From NCBI RefSeq assembly GCF_000317515.1, contig NC_019738.1:4428001-4492000 (forward strand): a DNA stretch of 64,000 nt, written 5' to 3'. The stretch comes from Allocoleopsis franciscana PCC 7113 (GTDB lineage: Bacteria > Cyanobacteriota > Cyanobacteriia > Cyanobacteriales > Coleofasciculaceae). The notes beneath the pieces are model-generated. The model saw only the letters and a list, made by a program, of their open reading frames with translations, did not search any database and had not been told where the DNA came from. The translations under genes and the position numbers were made by a program. This document shows positions 16,251 through 24,997 of the stretch, in pieces; position 1 is the stretch's first letter, and the number at the start of each line of letters is the position of its first letter.

Positions 16251-17195
16251 ATGGCAACTTTAGATTTAAGTAATCAAAGGATTCTGGTAACCGGTGGCGC
16301 AGGATTTCTAGGGCGTCAGGTTATCGAGCAGCTCTGTACGGCGGGGGCAAAGCGAGAGAAAATTACAGTACCGCGATCGCGCGACTATGACCTTCGTTCC
16401 TTAGAAGCCTGCCAACAAGTCGTCCAGCAGCAAGATATCGTTATTCACCTTGCCGCCCACGTCGGTGGTATTGGGTTAAATCGAGACAAACCGGCTGAAC
16501 TCTTCTATGACAACCTGATGATGGGCACTCAACTCATTCATACTGCCTATCAAGCAGGTGTTCAGAAGTTCGTGTGTGTGGGTACCATCTGCGCCTATCC
16601 TAAATTCACGCCAGTCCCGTTTAAAGAAGATGACCTCTGGAATGGCTATCCAGAAGAAACAAACGCCCCTTATGGCGTTGCCAAAAAAGCTCTCTTAGTC
16701 CAACTCCAAGCCTATCGACAGCAGTACGGATTCAATGGTATCTATCTGCTGCCCGTCAACTTATATGGCCCAGAAGATAACTTTGACCCCAAAAGTTCTC
16801 ACGTTATCCCAGCTTTGATTCGCAAAGTACACGAAGCCCAACAAAAAGGAGAAAAGCAATTACCTGTATGGGGTGATGGAAGCCCGACTCGTGAGTTTCT
16901 CTACTCGACTGATGCGGCACGAGGAATTGTGATGGGAACTCAGTTTTACAATGACATAGAACCCGTTAATTTGGGCACAGGTGAAGAAATCTCAATTCGT
17001 AATTTAATTGAGCTCATTTGTGACTTGATGAAATTTGAGGGTGAAATTATCTGGGAAACGGATAAGCCGAATGGACAACCCCGTCGTTGTTTGGATATAG
17101 AACGGGCAGAGCAAGCGTTTGGCTTCACCGCCGAGGTAGGTTTTAAGGAAGGGCTAGAAAATACGATTAACTGGTATCGACAACATGCTACCTGA
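16251..17195 (+). CDS. fcl: GDP-L-fucose synthase
   Basis: ATG 16251 gives 314 residues, matching the family. Upstream in-frame codons to 16149 are rejected because they add a non-conserved stretch. Motifs are [14 protein letters not shown] (residues 11-24), [12 protein letters not shown], the VGTICAYPK loop with catalytic residues, YGVAKKALL with the active-site Tyr/Lys, and [14 protein letters not shown], all characteristic of Fcl/WcaG. It epimerises and reduces the Gmd product to GDP-L-fucose with NADPH. The gene ends one base before the 3' remnant of a convergent endonuclease-like gene split by the Tn7-like element. Confidence 0.96.
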   Translation: MATLDLSNQRILVTGGAGFLGRQVIEQLCTAGAKREKITVPRSRDYDLRSLEACQQVVQQQDIVIHLAAHVGGIGLNRDKPAELFYDNLMMGTQLIHTAYQAGVQKFVCVGTICAYPKFTPVPFKEDDLWNGYPEETNAPYGVAKKALLVQLQAYRQQYGFNGIYLLPVNLYGPEDNFDPKSSHVIPALIRKVHEAQQKGEKQLPVWGDGSPTREFLYSTDAARGIVMGTQFYNDIEPVNLGTGEEISIRNLIELICDLMKFEGEIIWETDKPNGQPRRCLDIERAEQAFGFTAEVGFKEGLENTINWYRQHAT

Positions 17196-17291
17196 TCAAA
17201 ATAGGTCAACGTAGACGCCATGATGGTCACTCACCGATTTACCATCAGGGGTAAAGCCTTGCCAAGTATTCACTTGCTTGACTCGCTCTGC
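17196..17291 (-). pseudogene. 3' fragment of the endonuclease/exonuclease/phosphatase gene split by the transposon
   Basis: Read on the minus strand from the target duplication, this stretch encodes ERVKQVNTWQGFTPDGKSVS then DHHGVYVDLF and stops at 17196-17198. The SDHHGVYVDL end is the conserved C-terminal Ser-Asp-His motif of EEP-fold nucleases, which the 5' fragment at 22742-23355 lacks. Joining the two across one copy of TCTGC restores an open frame (DWAERVKQ). Confidence 0.9.
17287..17291. repeat. Target-site duplication, left copy (TCTGC)
   Basis: The five bases TCTGC directly before the left terminal repeat are repeated directly after the right terminal repeat at 22742-22746. A 5-bp duplication is the Tn7-family signature. 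Confidence 0.9.
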
Positions 17292-17337
17292 TGTCACTTG
17301 AACCATATTCTGTCCAAAGTGGAAGCATAAGCTGTCC
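17292..17337. repeat. Left terminal inverted repeat of the Tn7-like element
   Basis: The repeat begins TGTCACTTGAACC and ends CATAAGCTGTCC. It differs from the right repeat only at its positions 18 and 41. The AT-rich 155 bp between it and tnsAB probably holds more TnsB sites, for example around CCATAAGTTGG (about 17402). Confidence 0.92.
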
Positions 17338-17492
17338 GGCAACAAGGGAAAAACTCTGATGCTGTCGTAGGAACAACAGCGGCTAGAGCAGCCAGGTAGA
17401 ACCATAAGTTGGCCGTAAGTTGAAAGGGGAAGGATAAGATGTCCTTGAGTTGATAAACTGACAATATCCTCCCATTGCTGCCAGAGAAAAAA

Positions 17493-18779
17493 ATGCTGGA
17501 CGGCGAACAGTTTGTGCGGTGGTGCCAGCAGCTCGGCTTGGCAGAATCGGCAAGGCAATACATCGAACTGTTACGCAGTTCGCCACCTGCGCGTGTGGTA
17601 CGCAGTAGGGCAGGCAACGTGAGTGGTCGTTACCCCAGTCGGAAAATGGGCGTGACGATTCAATTTGAGAGCCACCACAACGAATTGGCAGGCATCTATG
17701 AAATGGAATATGACCCAGATGTGCTGGAATATTACGATCAACCCAGGGGGCTTAAACTTAGCTATCAAGCTCTGTGTGGTCGGAAAGTAGGAGTCCTGCA
17801 TACCCCAGATTTCTTCGTGTTGCGCCAAACATCTGCTGGCTGGGAAGAGTGGAAAACACTTGATGAATTAGTGCGATTATCAGCTAAGATGCCTGCTCGC
17901 TACGTGAAAGAAATTGAAGGTCAATGGCACTGTCCCCCAGGAGAAGAAGTAGCACAAAGCTTGGGATTATATTATCGCATCCGCTGCAACGCTGAAATTG
18001 ACTGGGTTTTCCAAAATAATCTTCATTTTCTCGAAGACTACTTGCAGCCGTCCCATTTGGATCTAGAAGAGAACGTTCGTGCCAACATCACATTACTGGT
18101 AGAACTTCATCCAGGAATTACCTTAGGTGAATTGCTACAACAGGGGTACAACTGTGACGAGGTTTATACCCTAATTGCCCAAAATCATTTAAAGGTGAAT
18201 TGGCGAGGTGTCAACATAGCGCAACTTGGTTCACAGCGTCAAATCTTTCCGGCTAGTCAGAAAGTTTGTCAAACCGAAACAACCAAGTGGAGAAGAGCAT
18301 CAACCTTAGAATTAGCCCCTAACTTAGTTGACCTAAAACCTGGTTCTCCTGTGGTGTGGAATGGAAAAAGCTTATCGATTCTCAATCGGGGAGAAACCCA
18401 TACAGCCCTACTCAATGAAGAGGAAAAAGTCATCCAACTGCCCAACGTTGCCCTATTGGAATTAGTCAAACAGGGTGAGTTAACAGGTGTTGTCACCCAC
18501 TCCTTACCATCTGCAAAAGAAGTCAATGACCTTTTAGCCAAGGCTAGCGTCGATGATTGTGCACAAGCCAACCGCCGCTATTCCATCATTGCTCCCTACC
18601 TAACGGGTGAACTCCAAACCTCAAATCAGGTCGTCAGTACACGTACAATTCGCCGTTGGTTGCATTCGTGGCAAAAAGCCCAAGAGCAATATGGATGTGG
18701 TTATGTAGGTTTATTGCCTCGCGTCAGCTCTAAAGGTAATCGCCAATCCAAATTACCGGAAGCGACACAAAAATCGTAG
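17493..18779 (+). CDS. tnsA: TnsAB, first part: TnsA endonuclease domain plus TnsB N-terminal region
   Basis: I start at ATG 17493 (MLDGEQFVRWCQQLGL), not TTG 17475, because this matches usual TnsA starts. Residues about 45-150 form the TnsA restriction-endonuclease-like fold: the Glu in SHHNELAGIYE, the Asp in HTPDFFVLR, and the EEWK Lys triad. A TnsA C-terminal helical domain follows, and from about residue 185 TnsB DNA-binding domains. TnsA nicks the 5' ends so the element is cut out rather than copied. The frame stops at TAG 18777-18779, directly after ACACAAAAATCG. Adding one A there restores a continuous TnsAB protein, so this is a frameshifted half. Confidence 0.9.
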   Translation: MLDGEQFVRWCQQLGLAESARQYIELLRSSPPARVVRSRAGNVSGRYPSRKMGVTIQFESHHNELAGIYEMEYDPDVLEYYDQPRGLKLSYQALCGRKVGVLHTPDFFVLRQTSAGWEEWKTLDELVRLSAKMPARYVKEIEGQWHCPPGEEVAQSLGLYYRIRCNAEIDWVFQNNLHFLEDYLQPSHLDLEENVRANITLLVELHPGITLGELLQQGYNCDEVYTLIAQNHLKVNWRGVNIAQLGSQRQIFPASQKVCQTETTKWRRASTLELAPNLVDLKPGSPVVWNGKSLSILNRGETHTALLNEEEKVIQLPNVALLELVKQGELTGVVTHSLPSAKEVNDLLAKASVDDCAQANRRYSIIAPYLTGELQTSNQVVSTRTIRRWLHSWQKAQEQYGCGYVGLLPRVSSKGNRQSKLPEATQKS

Positions 18780-20191
18780 ACGAATTCATTGCTAACAACT
18801 ATCTAAATCTCAAACAGCAAGGAAAATTCGCCGTTTACAGTTCACTGGTACGAGCCTGTGAACAGCAAGGGATTACTCCTTGTAGCTACAAAACATTTGT
18901 CCGAAACATTCATCAAAAATCTAACTATGAACAGGCTTTGAAAAGGCAGGGGCGTAGGGCGGCTTACAAGCACGAACCTTTTTATTGGGAGCTAGAGGTA
19001 AACACCCCTAGGCACGGACAACGACCCTTTGAAATCTGCCATATTGACCATACACAATTAGATATTGAGCTAGTTAGCTCCCACACATCAGTAAATCTGG
19101 GTCGCCCTTGGGCTACCTTCCTAACAGACGCTTACTCACGACGAATACTAGCCGTTTATCTGTGTTTTGACCCACCGTCCTACCGTAGTTGCATGATGGT
19201 AATGCGCGAGTGTGTCCGTCGTCACGGACGCTTGCCCCACACGATAGTGGTGGATGGAGCCAAAGAATTCATGAGTGTTTACTTCGAGCGGCTACTAGCC
19301 GCTTACTCTTGCACGAAGAAAACCCGACCAGCGGCTAAACCCCGATTTGGTTCAGTATGCGAACGCTTGTTCGGGACAGCCAACACCATGTTGATTCACA
19401 ATCTCCAGGGAAATACGCAAATTAACAAGAATTCTAGGGCTGTGACGAAAAGCGTTAATCCCCGTAATTTAGCTATTTGGACGCTGGGGAGTTTGTATCA
19501 GAATCTATGCGATTGGGCTTATGAATTTTACGACAACAAGGAGCATCCGGCACTCTTGAAAAGCCCAAGAGCAGCTTTTTCAGATGGCTTGTTGCAAACC
19601 GGATTGCGCCCACATAAACTGATTCCTTACGATGAAACCTTTCGGATTTTGACCCTACCAACAACATCCAAAGGAACTGCCAAAGTCATTCCTAATCAAG
19701 GAGTCAAAATTAACCACATCTACTATTGGCATAATAGTTTTCGGAATCCGGAAATTGAAAAGACTCAAGTTCTCGTGCGCTATGACCCAAATGATGTTGG
19801 GATTGCCTATGCCTACATAAAAGGTCAGTGGGTAAATTGCATCTCGCAGCACTATAGTAGCTTAGCGGGTCACTCAGAGCGAGAAATGATAGCAGCAAGC
19901 GTCCAGTTGCGTCAACAACATAAGAATCACTCCAAACAATTTACAATCACAGCCAAAGCCCTCGCTGAATTTCTAGCAAGTACAGAAGCCCAAGAAGTTA
20001 TCTTAGAGCAACGCTTACGGGATGTAGAAGCCAAAGAGGTTTTAGCAATAATTGATGGAGTCAAAATGAAGCGACCTGAAGAACAGCCTCCAGCCTCCGA
20101 GTGCCTTTCACTTCCTATAAGTCGAGAAACCTCTCCTAATAGAGATGAGATTGATTCTGAAGAAATTGAACCTTATGAGGAGTTTTGGTAA
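18770..20191 (+). CDS. tnsB: TnsAB, second part: TnsB DDE transposase domain
   Basis: This frame is open from 18770 and continues the TnsB sequence after the frameshift (KIVDEFIANNYLNLKQQGKF). The first ATG-like start is only at 18938. The RNase H-like catalytic core has Asp in CHIDHTQLDIEL, Asp in IVVDGAKEF, and Glu in RFGSVCERLFGT. A beta-barrel domain follows (about NQGVKINHIYYWHN), then a C-terminal tail rich in charged residues that would contact TnsC. TnsB binds the ends and joins 3' ends to target DNA. Stop TAA 20189-20191 overlaps the tnsC ATG. Whether any full TnsAB is made depends on bypassing the frameshift. Confidence 0.9.
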   Translation, partial: KIVDEFIANNYLNLKQQGKFAVYSSLVRACEQQGITPCSYKTFVRNIHQKSNYEQALKRQGRRAAYKHEPFYWELEVNTPRHGQRPFEICHIDHTQLDIELVSSHTSVNLGRPWATFLTDAYSRRILAVYLCFDPPSYRSCMMVMRECVRRHGRLPHTIVVDGAKEFMSVYFERLLAAYSCTKKTRPAAKPRFGSVCERLFGTANTMLIHNLQGNTQINKNSRAVTKSVNPRNLAIWTLGSLYQNLCDWAYEFYDNKEHPALLKSPRAAFSDGLLQTGLRPHKLIPYDETFRILTLPTTSKGTAKVIPNQGVKINHIYYWHNSFRNPEIEKTQVLVRYDPNDVGIAYAYIKGQWVNCISQHYSSLAGHSEREMIAASVQLRQQHKNHSKQFTITAKALAEFLASTEAQEVILEQRLRDVEAKEVLAIIDGVKMKRPEEQPPASECLSLPISRETSPNRDEIDSEEIEPYEEFW

Positions 20192-20403
20192 TGCCCTCTG
20201 CCAAGCATTTTCCTCCAGAACTCTTAGCTGCAACTCCAGCGGAGAAATTGGCTTACTTTGAAAGTTGTACGGTAGTACACAGGCAATTAAAAATTGCTTA
20301 TGAAGCTGTAATAGATGCCGTCAATAATCCTGGAGGAGCTTCATTAATCTTTTGTTTGGTCCTACCGGGGTGGGGAAAACAACCTTACTCCATCAAGTTG
20401 TGA
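20191..20403 (+). pseudogene. tnsC: TnsC, N-terminal fragment before a frameshift
   Basis: ATG 20191 overlaps the tnsAB stop (TAATG) and has GAGGAG nine bases upstream, so it is the real tnsC start. The frame encodes the TnsC N-terminus up to NNPGGASLIF, then drops out of phase just before Walker A and stops at 20403. The break lies at ATCTTTTGTTTGG: one more T or G would give a continuous LIF-x-FGPTGVGKTT. Confidence 0.85.
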
Positions 20404-21377
20404 AAGTGCTAATAGAGCAGAACTCCAGAGCTATGCAACTTGATTGTGGGCATATTCCTGTTGCTTATGTAGAAGCTCGCGCTCCCGAATCCGGGTCTTT
20501 CGACTGGAAAGATTATTATAAAAGCGTCTTGATAGCTTTAGCTGACCCCTTCGTTGATTATAAACTCAGAACTGGCAGTAGCCGAATTGAGGGCAGGGGT
20601 TCGGCTCAACGTCTAGTTAAATCAAGAGCCAACCTTTCAGATTTACGAGAGGATGTAGCCGCAATTATCCAACAACGTCGGTTAATTGTATTTCTAGTTG
20701 ATGAAGCCCAACGCTTCACTAAAATGGCATCGGGACGAAGACAACAAGACCAAATGGATGCCATTCAGTCAATGGCAAGTTTCACGTCCACCCGACACGG
20801 ACTTTTTGGCACTTATGAACTGCTACAGTTAAGAAATTTAAGCGGTCAATTGAGCCGCCGCAGTTTAGATATTCACTTTCCTCGTTATCAAGCGGATTGC
20901 TCACAGGACGTTAAAGATTTCAAACGGGTACTCAAAAGCTTTGCCTGCCAAATGCCCTTGTTAGAAGTCCCTGATTTAGAGCAGCATTGGGAATACTTTT
21001 ACGAACGCAGTATCGGTTGTGTCGGGATAGTGAAAGATTGGCTGACACAAGCTTTGAGAAAAGCGTTGGGAGAATCAGCCTCTACCCTGAGCTTGGCACA
21101 TCTTACACCTTATGCTCCCAGTGTTTCTAAATGTATGCAAATGGCAACTGAGGCGATAGAAGGTGAGAAAGCGCTGCTCCAATCGGAGAGCGAACTGAGC
21201 CGATTGCGTCAAAAATTGGGATTAACTGTTAAGGAGCCACCAACAGCAACAGAAGCCTTGCTCAATAGCCCGACCCGTTCTACGGCTAATAAAAAAGACA
21301 AGAAAACAAAGAAACGTCGTCCGGGAGAGCGTAATCCTCAACGGGATGTCATCGGAGGCGCTCCCAGTGTCAGTTGA
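20352..21377 (+). CDS. tnsC: TnsC, AAA+ ATPase part after the frameshift
   Basis: This frame carries the AAA+ core: Walker A FGPTGVGKTT at its start, Walker B IVFLVDEAQRF (about residue 117) and the sensor region GLFGTYELLQLRNLSGQLSRR. C-terminal helices and a Lys/Arg-rich tail ending KKDKKTKKRRPGERNPQRD follow. TnsC forms ATP-dependent filaments on target DNA and links the target selector TniQ to TnsAB. It overlaps the tniQ start by 32 bp. The frame has no proper start of its own; the N-terminus is in the preceding fragment. One lost base is enough to explain the split. Confidence 0.9.
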   Translation: MFGPTGVGKTTLLHQVVKVLIEQNSRAMQLDCGHIPVAYVEARAPESGSFDWKDYYKSVLIALADPFVDYKLRTGSSRIEGRGSAQRLVKSRANLSDLREDVAAIIQQRRLIVFLVDEAQRFTKMASGRRQQDQMDAIQSMASFTSTRHGLFGTYELLQLRNLSGQLSRRSLDIHFPRYQADCSQDVKDFKRVLKSFACQMPLLEVPDLEQHWEYFYERSIGCVGIVKDWLTQALRKALGESASTLSLAHLTPYAPSVSKCMQMATEAIEGEKALLQSESELSRLRQKLGLTVKEPPTATEALLNSPTRSTANKKDKKTKKRRPGERNPQRDVIGGAPSVS

Positions 21378-22590
21378 AAGCTGGAGTAATCATCAACTGT
21401 GGTATTCAAAAACCACAACAATTCCAGAGCGTAGCCGCCTGCATCCTCTTGAACCCATCGGTGTAGGAACGCCGACAGTAGAGAGTTTAACCAGTTATGT
21501 GGCTCGGTTGGCAGCAGCTCATCGAGTACCTACGGGTATTTTGCTAGCTCAAGAAGTCGCTCAACAAGTCAGTAGATATCAGGGCAATCAGCATCAAGGG
21601 TTATCCAGATGGTTTTTCCGTGTCTTTTTCAACGATACGGGGGCCTGGAATGGCATGGGAATTATGGCATCTGAGCCAGTTCATGTGTTAGAAGCACGAA
21701 CCAAGCAGCATCAGTTACGGTTTCTCACTTTGTTACGTTGGGCTAACGTTTTACCGTCACGAGGTTTACTTCGTACCAACAAGGCTTGGTGTCCCGTGTG
21801 CTATGACGATTGGGAGCGTTGTGGCAAACCCATCTACGAGCCTTTATTATGGTCGCTCCAGGTAGTGACAACTTGTCCTGTTCATCAACAAGTTTTATGG
21901 CATCAATGTCCCAATTGTCGGCGGTCGCTCTACCCTCTAGAGTGGAATTCCCGACCGGGTTTCTGCTCTAGATGCCAACAGTGGTTGGGTGTGAGTTCAT
22001 TTTTGAGTACAGGCGAGACCTCTTTTGATGCTTCCCCAGTAGAGCCACCTGATTGGGAATGGCAGATTTTTGTTGTGTACTCCGTGGGAAAAATTCTAGA
22101 GCAAGCACCTTTTCTTGAGTCTGTGCCAGCTAGAGAAAATCTGGCATTTTGTATTGACTTATGTATTCAAAAAGCTACCAACGGTAATGCTAAAGCTTTT
22201 GCTGAGTTAATGTACCTGAGTGCTTCCGTACCAGGAGAATGGCGATGTGGTCAAGCACTGGCACAATTAGGTTTGCTCTTACGAGTTTGTTGGTGTCTTT
22301 CTATTCCTTTAGTTGATTTCCTCACTGGCCGGGTAGTGATTGAGCAACCGCTATCGTTGAAGGTTTTGCCTATCACTCAACAAAGGAGAAAAACTAATCG
22401 GCGCTTTGATGCGCTGAAAGTACAAATGTTTTTAGAGGCAGCTTTGTCTTTTGAACCACCCCAGTCTCTCAAGCAAGTGGCTGCTACTATTGGATACGAC
22501 CCTGGCGATATCTCCCGATTTTTCCCAGACTTGTGCCACCAAATTTCCGCTCGTTACAGATTATACCGACAAGCAATCAGAAAGTCCTAG
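21346..22590 (+). CDS. tniQ: TniQ/TnsD-family target-selection protein
   Basis: The 414-residue protein has the TniQ N-terminal domain (ESLTSYVARLAAAHRVPTGILL, about 44-65). Zinc-finger pairs follow: AWCPVCYDDW, TTCPVHQQ and QCPNCRRSLYPLEW to FCSRCQQWLG (about 145-225). A helical C-terminal part ends with a helix-turn-helix-like segment (SLKQVAATIGYDPGDISRFF, about 370-389). It is longer than the short TniQ of CRISPR-associated elements and nearer TnsD, so it probably recognises target DNA directly. The frame is intact, unlike tnsAB and tnsC. Which DNA it recognises is unknown; here the element sits inside a protein gene. Confidence 0.9.
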   Translation: MSSEALPVSVESWSNHQLWYSKTTTIPERSRLHPLEPIGVGTPTVESLTSYVARLAAAHRVPTGILLAQEVAQQVSRYQGNQHQGLSRWFFRVFFNDTGAWNGMGIMASEPVHVLEARTKQHQLRFLTLLRWANVLPSRGLLRTNKAWCPVCYDDWERCGKPIYEPLLWSLQVVTTCPVHQQVLWHQCPNCRRSLYPLEWNSRPGFCSRCQQWLGVSSFLSTGETSFDASPVEPPDWEWQIFVVYSVGKILEQAPFLESVPARENLAFCIDLCIQKATNGNAKAFAELMYLSASVPGEWRCGQALAQLGLLLRVCWCLSIPLVDFLTGRVVIEQPLSLKVLPITQQRRKTNRRFDALKVQMFLEAALSFEPPQSLKQVAATIGYDPGDISRFFPDLCHQISARYRLYRQAIRKS

Positions 22591-22695
22591 CTATAATAAT
22601 GCCATTCCCCAAGTCTATCTCCAGGTACTCGCAAGCGGTTCAAGTCTAGTTACCTCGTCCCACCACGTCGAAGTATAAAGTGACCACAGTTTTTT

Positions 22696-22741
22696 GGACA
22701 ACTTATGCTTCCACTTTGGACAGGATATGGTTCAAGTGACA
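22696..22741. repeat. Right terminal inverted repeat of the Tn7-like element
   Basis: Its reverse complement begins TGTCACTTGAACCATATCC and matches the left repeat at 44 of 46 positions. The TGT...ACA ends are typical of Tn7 relatives. Confidence 0.92.
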
Positions 22742-23355
22742 TCTGCCCAGTCTTTGCTGAAACAAATGTGGTCAATGTTGAATGGAATCTTATCGGTAAC
22801 ACAAACAAGGTCGTTTTCTTGTAGTGCCTCACTCAACATGTTCCGTCCTTGATGGGTTCCGTATCCAGTCAAACCACTCAGCGTTTGGTTAAAGTCACCC
22901 GCTACACATAAGGGCAAACCTTGATTCAGTTTTGCCCAATCCTGACAATGAGATGCGATCGATTTGTAATGTTCTTGCCACTTCTTCGCTGTCCCTGTTG
23001 GGCCTTTATCGTTTGCCCAAGTAATAATGGTTCCATAGACGAGAAAGTGAGCAAGCGGCGCTAAAATTTCAGCGCACACAGCAATTGAAGGATCGAAAGT
23101 GGGAAACGTCCTCCCGATTGGGTAGCGAGACCAAATAGTTGAACAATTTTCTCCAGGATTATGATATTCAGATATTGGAGATGTGGCAATTTTTGAGTAA
23201 TTATTTTTGGGATTGATAACACGATTGGTCTCAGTGAGTATCCAAATATCAGCGTTTATTTCATCAATTTGTTCCTGAATTATCGGATTTTTTTTCCAAC
23301 CTCCAAGCTTTGGACGCTCAAGATTCCAGGTCGCAATTCTCATAGATTTTGGCAT
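22732..23355 (-). pseudogene. Endonuclease/exonuclease/phosphatase family protein, 5' fragment
   Basis: The 207-residue remnant starts MRIATWNLERPKLGG after MPKS, the typical EEP start. It keeps ADIWILTETNRV (metal-binding Glu), AGDFNQTLSG and the NIDHICFSKDW segment before the C-terminus. The last two codons (V, T) and the stop come from the transposon end. The missing SDHHG-type motif is preserved at 17196-17291. The intact gene would encode about 240 residues, a soluble Mg-dependent nuclease or phosphatase of unknown substrate. Without the C-terminal His it should be inactive. Confidence 0.9.
22742..22746. repeat. Target-site duplication, right copy (TCTGC)
   Basis: TCTGC directly follows the ACA end of the right repeat and matches the bases before the left repeat. 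Confidence 0.9.
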
Positions 23356-23401
23356 TTTTTATCAATAAATTATGAAATAATTTATTTTGACGCCTTTACC
23401 G

Positions 23402-24892
23402 TTATTGGTGTTGAATAATGGGTAGCTCAATCACAAACTCTGTCCCTTGGGTCACGGCTGAATGATAGAATAACTTTCCTTGATGTCGCTCAACAACAAT
23501 CTGATAGCTGATCGATAATCCCAACCCTGTCCCCTTGCCAGGGGGTTTGGTGGTAAAGAAGGGGTCAAATAACCGAGGTTGAATATCTACGGGTATACTT
23601 ACCCCATTGTCAGTGATGCGGATCATTACTCGATTTTCTTCGACCCGTGCCGTGCGAATCCAAATTGTTGGGGATGGATGGTGAGAGTCTTCCGTTTCAT
23701 CACTGATGCTGGATAATTCACAAGCCTCTTCCAATGCATCGATCGCATTACTCAGGATATTCATAAAAACTTGATTAAGCTGACCTGGGTAACACTCTAT
23801 CAAGGGGAGTTGTTCATACTCTCTAATGACCTGAATTTCGGGACGATGAGGCTGTTGCTTCAATCGGTGTTGCAAGATTAGCAGAGTACTATCCATGCCT
23901 TCATGAATATTGACCGACTTAAGTTCTGTTTCATCCAGGCGGGAAAAGTTCCTCAAGGACATAACAATTTGAGTGATTCGTTCCGCCCCTTCTTTCATCG
24001 AATCTAAAAGTTTGGGAAAATCTTCGGCAATAAATTCGGGTTCAATCTGTTCGAGTTGTTCGGCAATTTCTGCGATTGGATGGGGATAATGGCATTGATA
24101 CAAGTCAATTAGATTTAACAAATCTTGAGCATACTCCCTCGCTGGATGGATATTGCCATAGATAAAACTGGTGGGATTGTTGATTTCATGAGCCACTCCT
24201 GCCACTAATTGTCCTAAACTAGCCATTTTTTCTTTCTGCACCAATTGGGCTTGAGTTTGTTGCAGTTCTTGCAATGCTCGTTCTAACTGCATTGCTTTCT
24301 CTTGTTCTCTCTGCGTAAAATCGCGCAGGGCTTGTTCAGCTTGCTGGCGCTCGGTGATCTCTTCAAACATGTACAATCGACCAAAATAGCGATCTCCCTC
24401 ATCACGAATTTGAGCCGAAAAACGACGAATCGTGCGTCCCCCAACAAAAGGAATTTCATCTTCGACTACGGCTCGATTTTCCTCCGATTGCAGGGGTTTG
24501 CAGGATTCGGCAAAAGCAGCAACATCGGCAAGCAAGGGAATACAGGCGGGAATAATATCGTTGTTTTTGAGTTCACCCCGTTCCATAGACTCCTCTAGAT
24601 GTTCAATCCCCCAAATTTCACAGAAGCGATGGTTGAAGTAGAGTATGGCATCGGTGCGGTTGTCTACGACAAAGAACGCCAAGGGAGAGGCGCTAGTCAT
24701 GGAACGCAAGAACGCTTGATCCCAACGCAATTGGGCTTCAAACTGCTGGCGCTCAGTGATATCACGGCAAACACAAATAATTCCCCCGTCCTCCGTCAAG
24801 GTGAGGGATACCTCTTCGGCAAACGTACTCCCATCCCCTCTTTTGGCGATCGCTTCTCCGTGCCACCGTCCTGTTTGTAATAAAATAGGCAA
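23402..24892 (-). pseudogene. Multi-PAS sensor histidine kinase, C-terminal part
   Basis: These 496 residues hold a PAS/PAC end (VCRDITERQQFEAQ), a second PAS domain (about 55-185, ending MFEEITERQQAEQ), a coiled coil, and the kinase core. The H-box is GVAHEINNPTSFIYGN (phospho-acceptor His near 237), the N-box NQVFMNILSNAIDAL, the G1-box RITDNGVSIP, the F-box FDPFFTTKPPGKG, and G2 TGLGLSIS. All catalytic boxes look sound, so this stretch could still be a kinase if translated. It is in the same frame as the fragment above it, separated only by a TAG stop at 24998-25000, and has no good ribosome site of its own. Confidence 0.85.
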
Positions 24893-24997
24893 ACAGTCTT
24901 GTTCCAGGCGCTGGATTTCATCGGAGGAATAAAGTTCGTGCCATGTCTTCCCTAGGAGTTCGGTGCTGTTGTCGTAACCAAACAGCCTGACATGCGC

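Larger units (their letters stand above)
17292..22741 (+). mobile_element. Tn7-like transposon, 5,450 bp, with TnsAB fusion, TnsC and TniQ/TnsD
   Basis: The element is bounded by inverted terminal repeats starting TGTCACTTGAACCATAT at both ends, identical at 44 of 46 positions. It is flanked by the direct repeat TCTGC and carries only tnsAB, tnsC and tniQ, with no cas genes, CRISPR array or cargo. The TnsAB fusion is the form found in cyanobacterial Tn7-like elements related to those that recruited type I-B CRISPR systems. It lies inside an EEP nuclease gene, not at a tRNA gene. Single-base frameshifts in tnsAB and tnsC suggest it is recent but now inactive, unless they are sequencing artefacts. 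Confidence 0.95.

Noticed and set aside
18765-18780. Programmed -1 frameshift in tnsAB
   Set aside because: The site (ACA CAA AAA TCG) is not a canonical slippery heptamer, and a similar one-base loss in tnsC fits mutation or sequencing error better.
17292-22741. CRISPR array or cas genes in the Tn7-like element (CAST)
   Set aside because: All 5,450 bp are accounted for by ends, tnsAB, tnsC and tniQ; no direct repeats with spacers and no Cas motifs.
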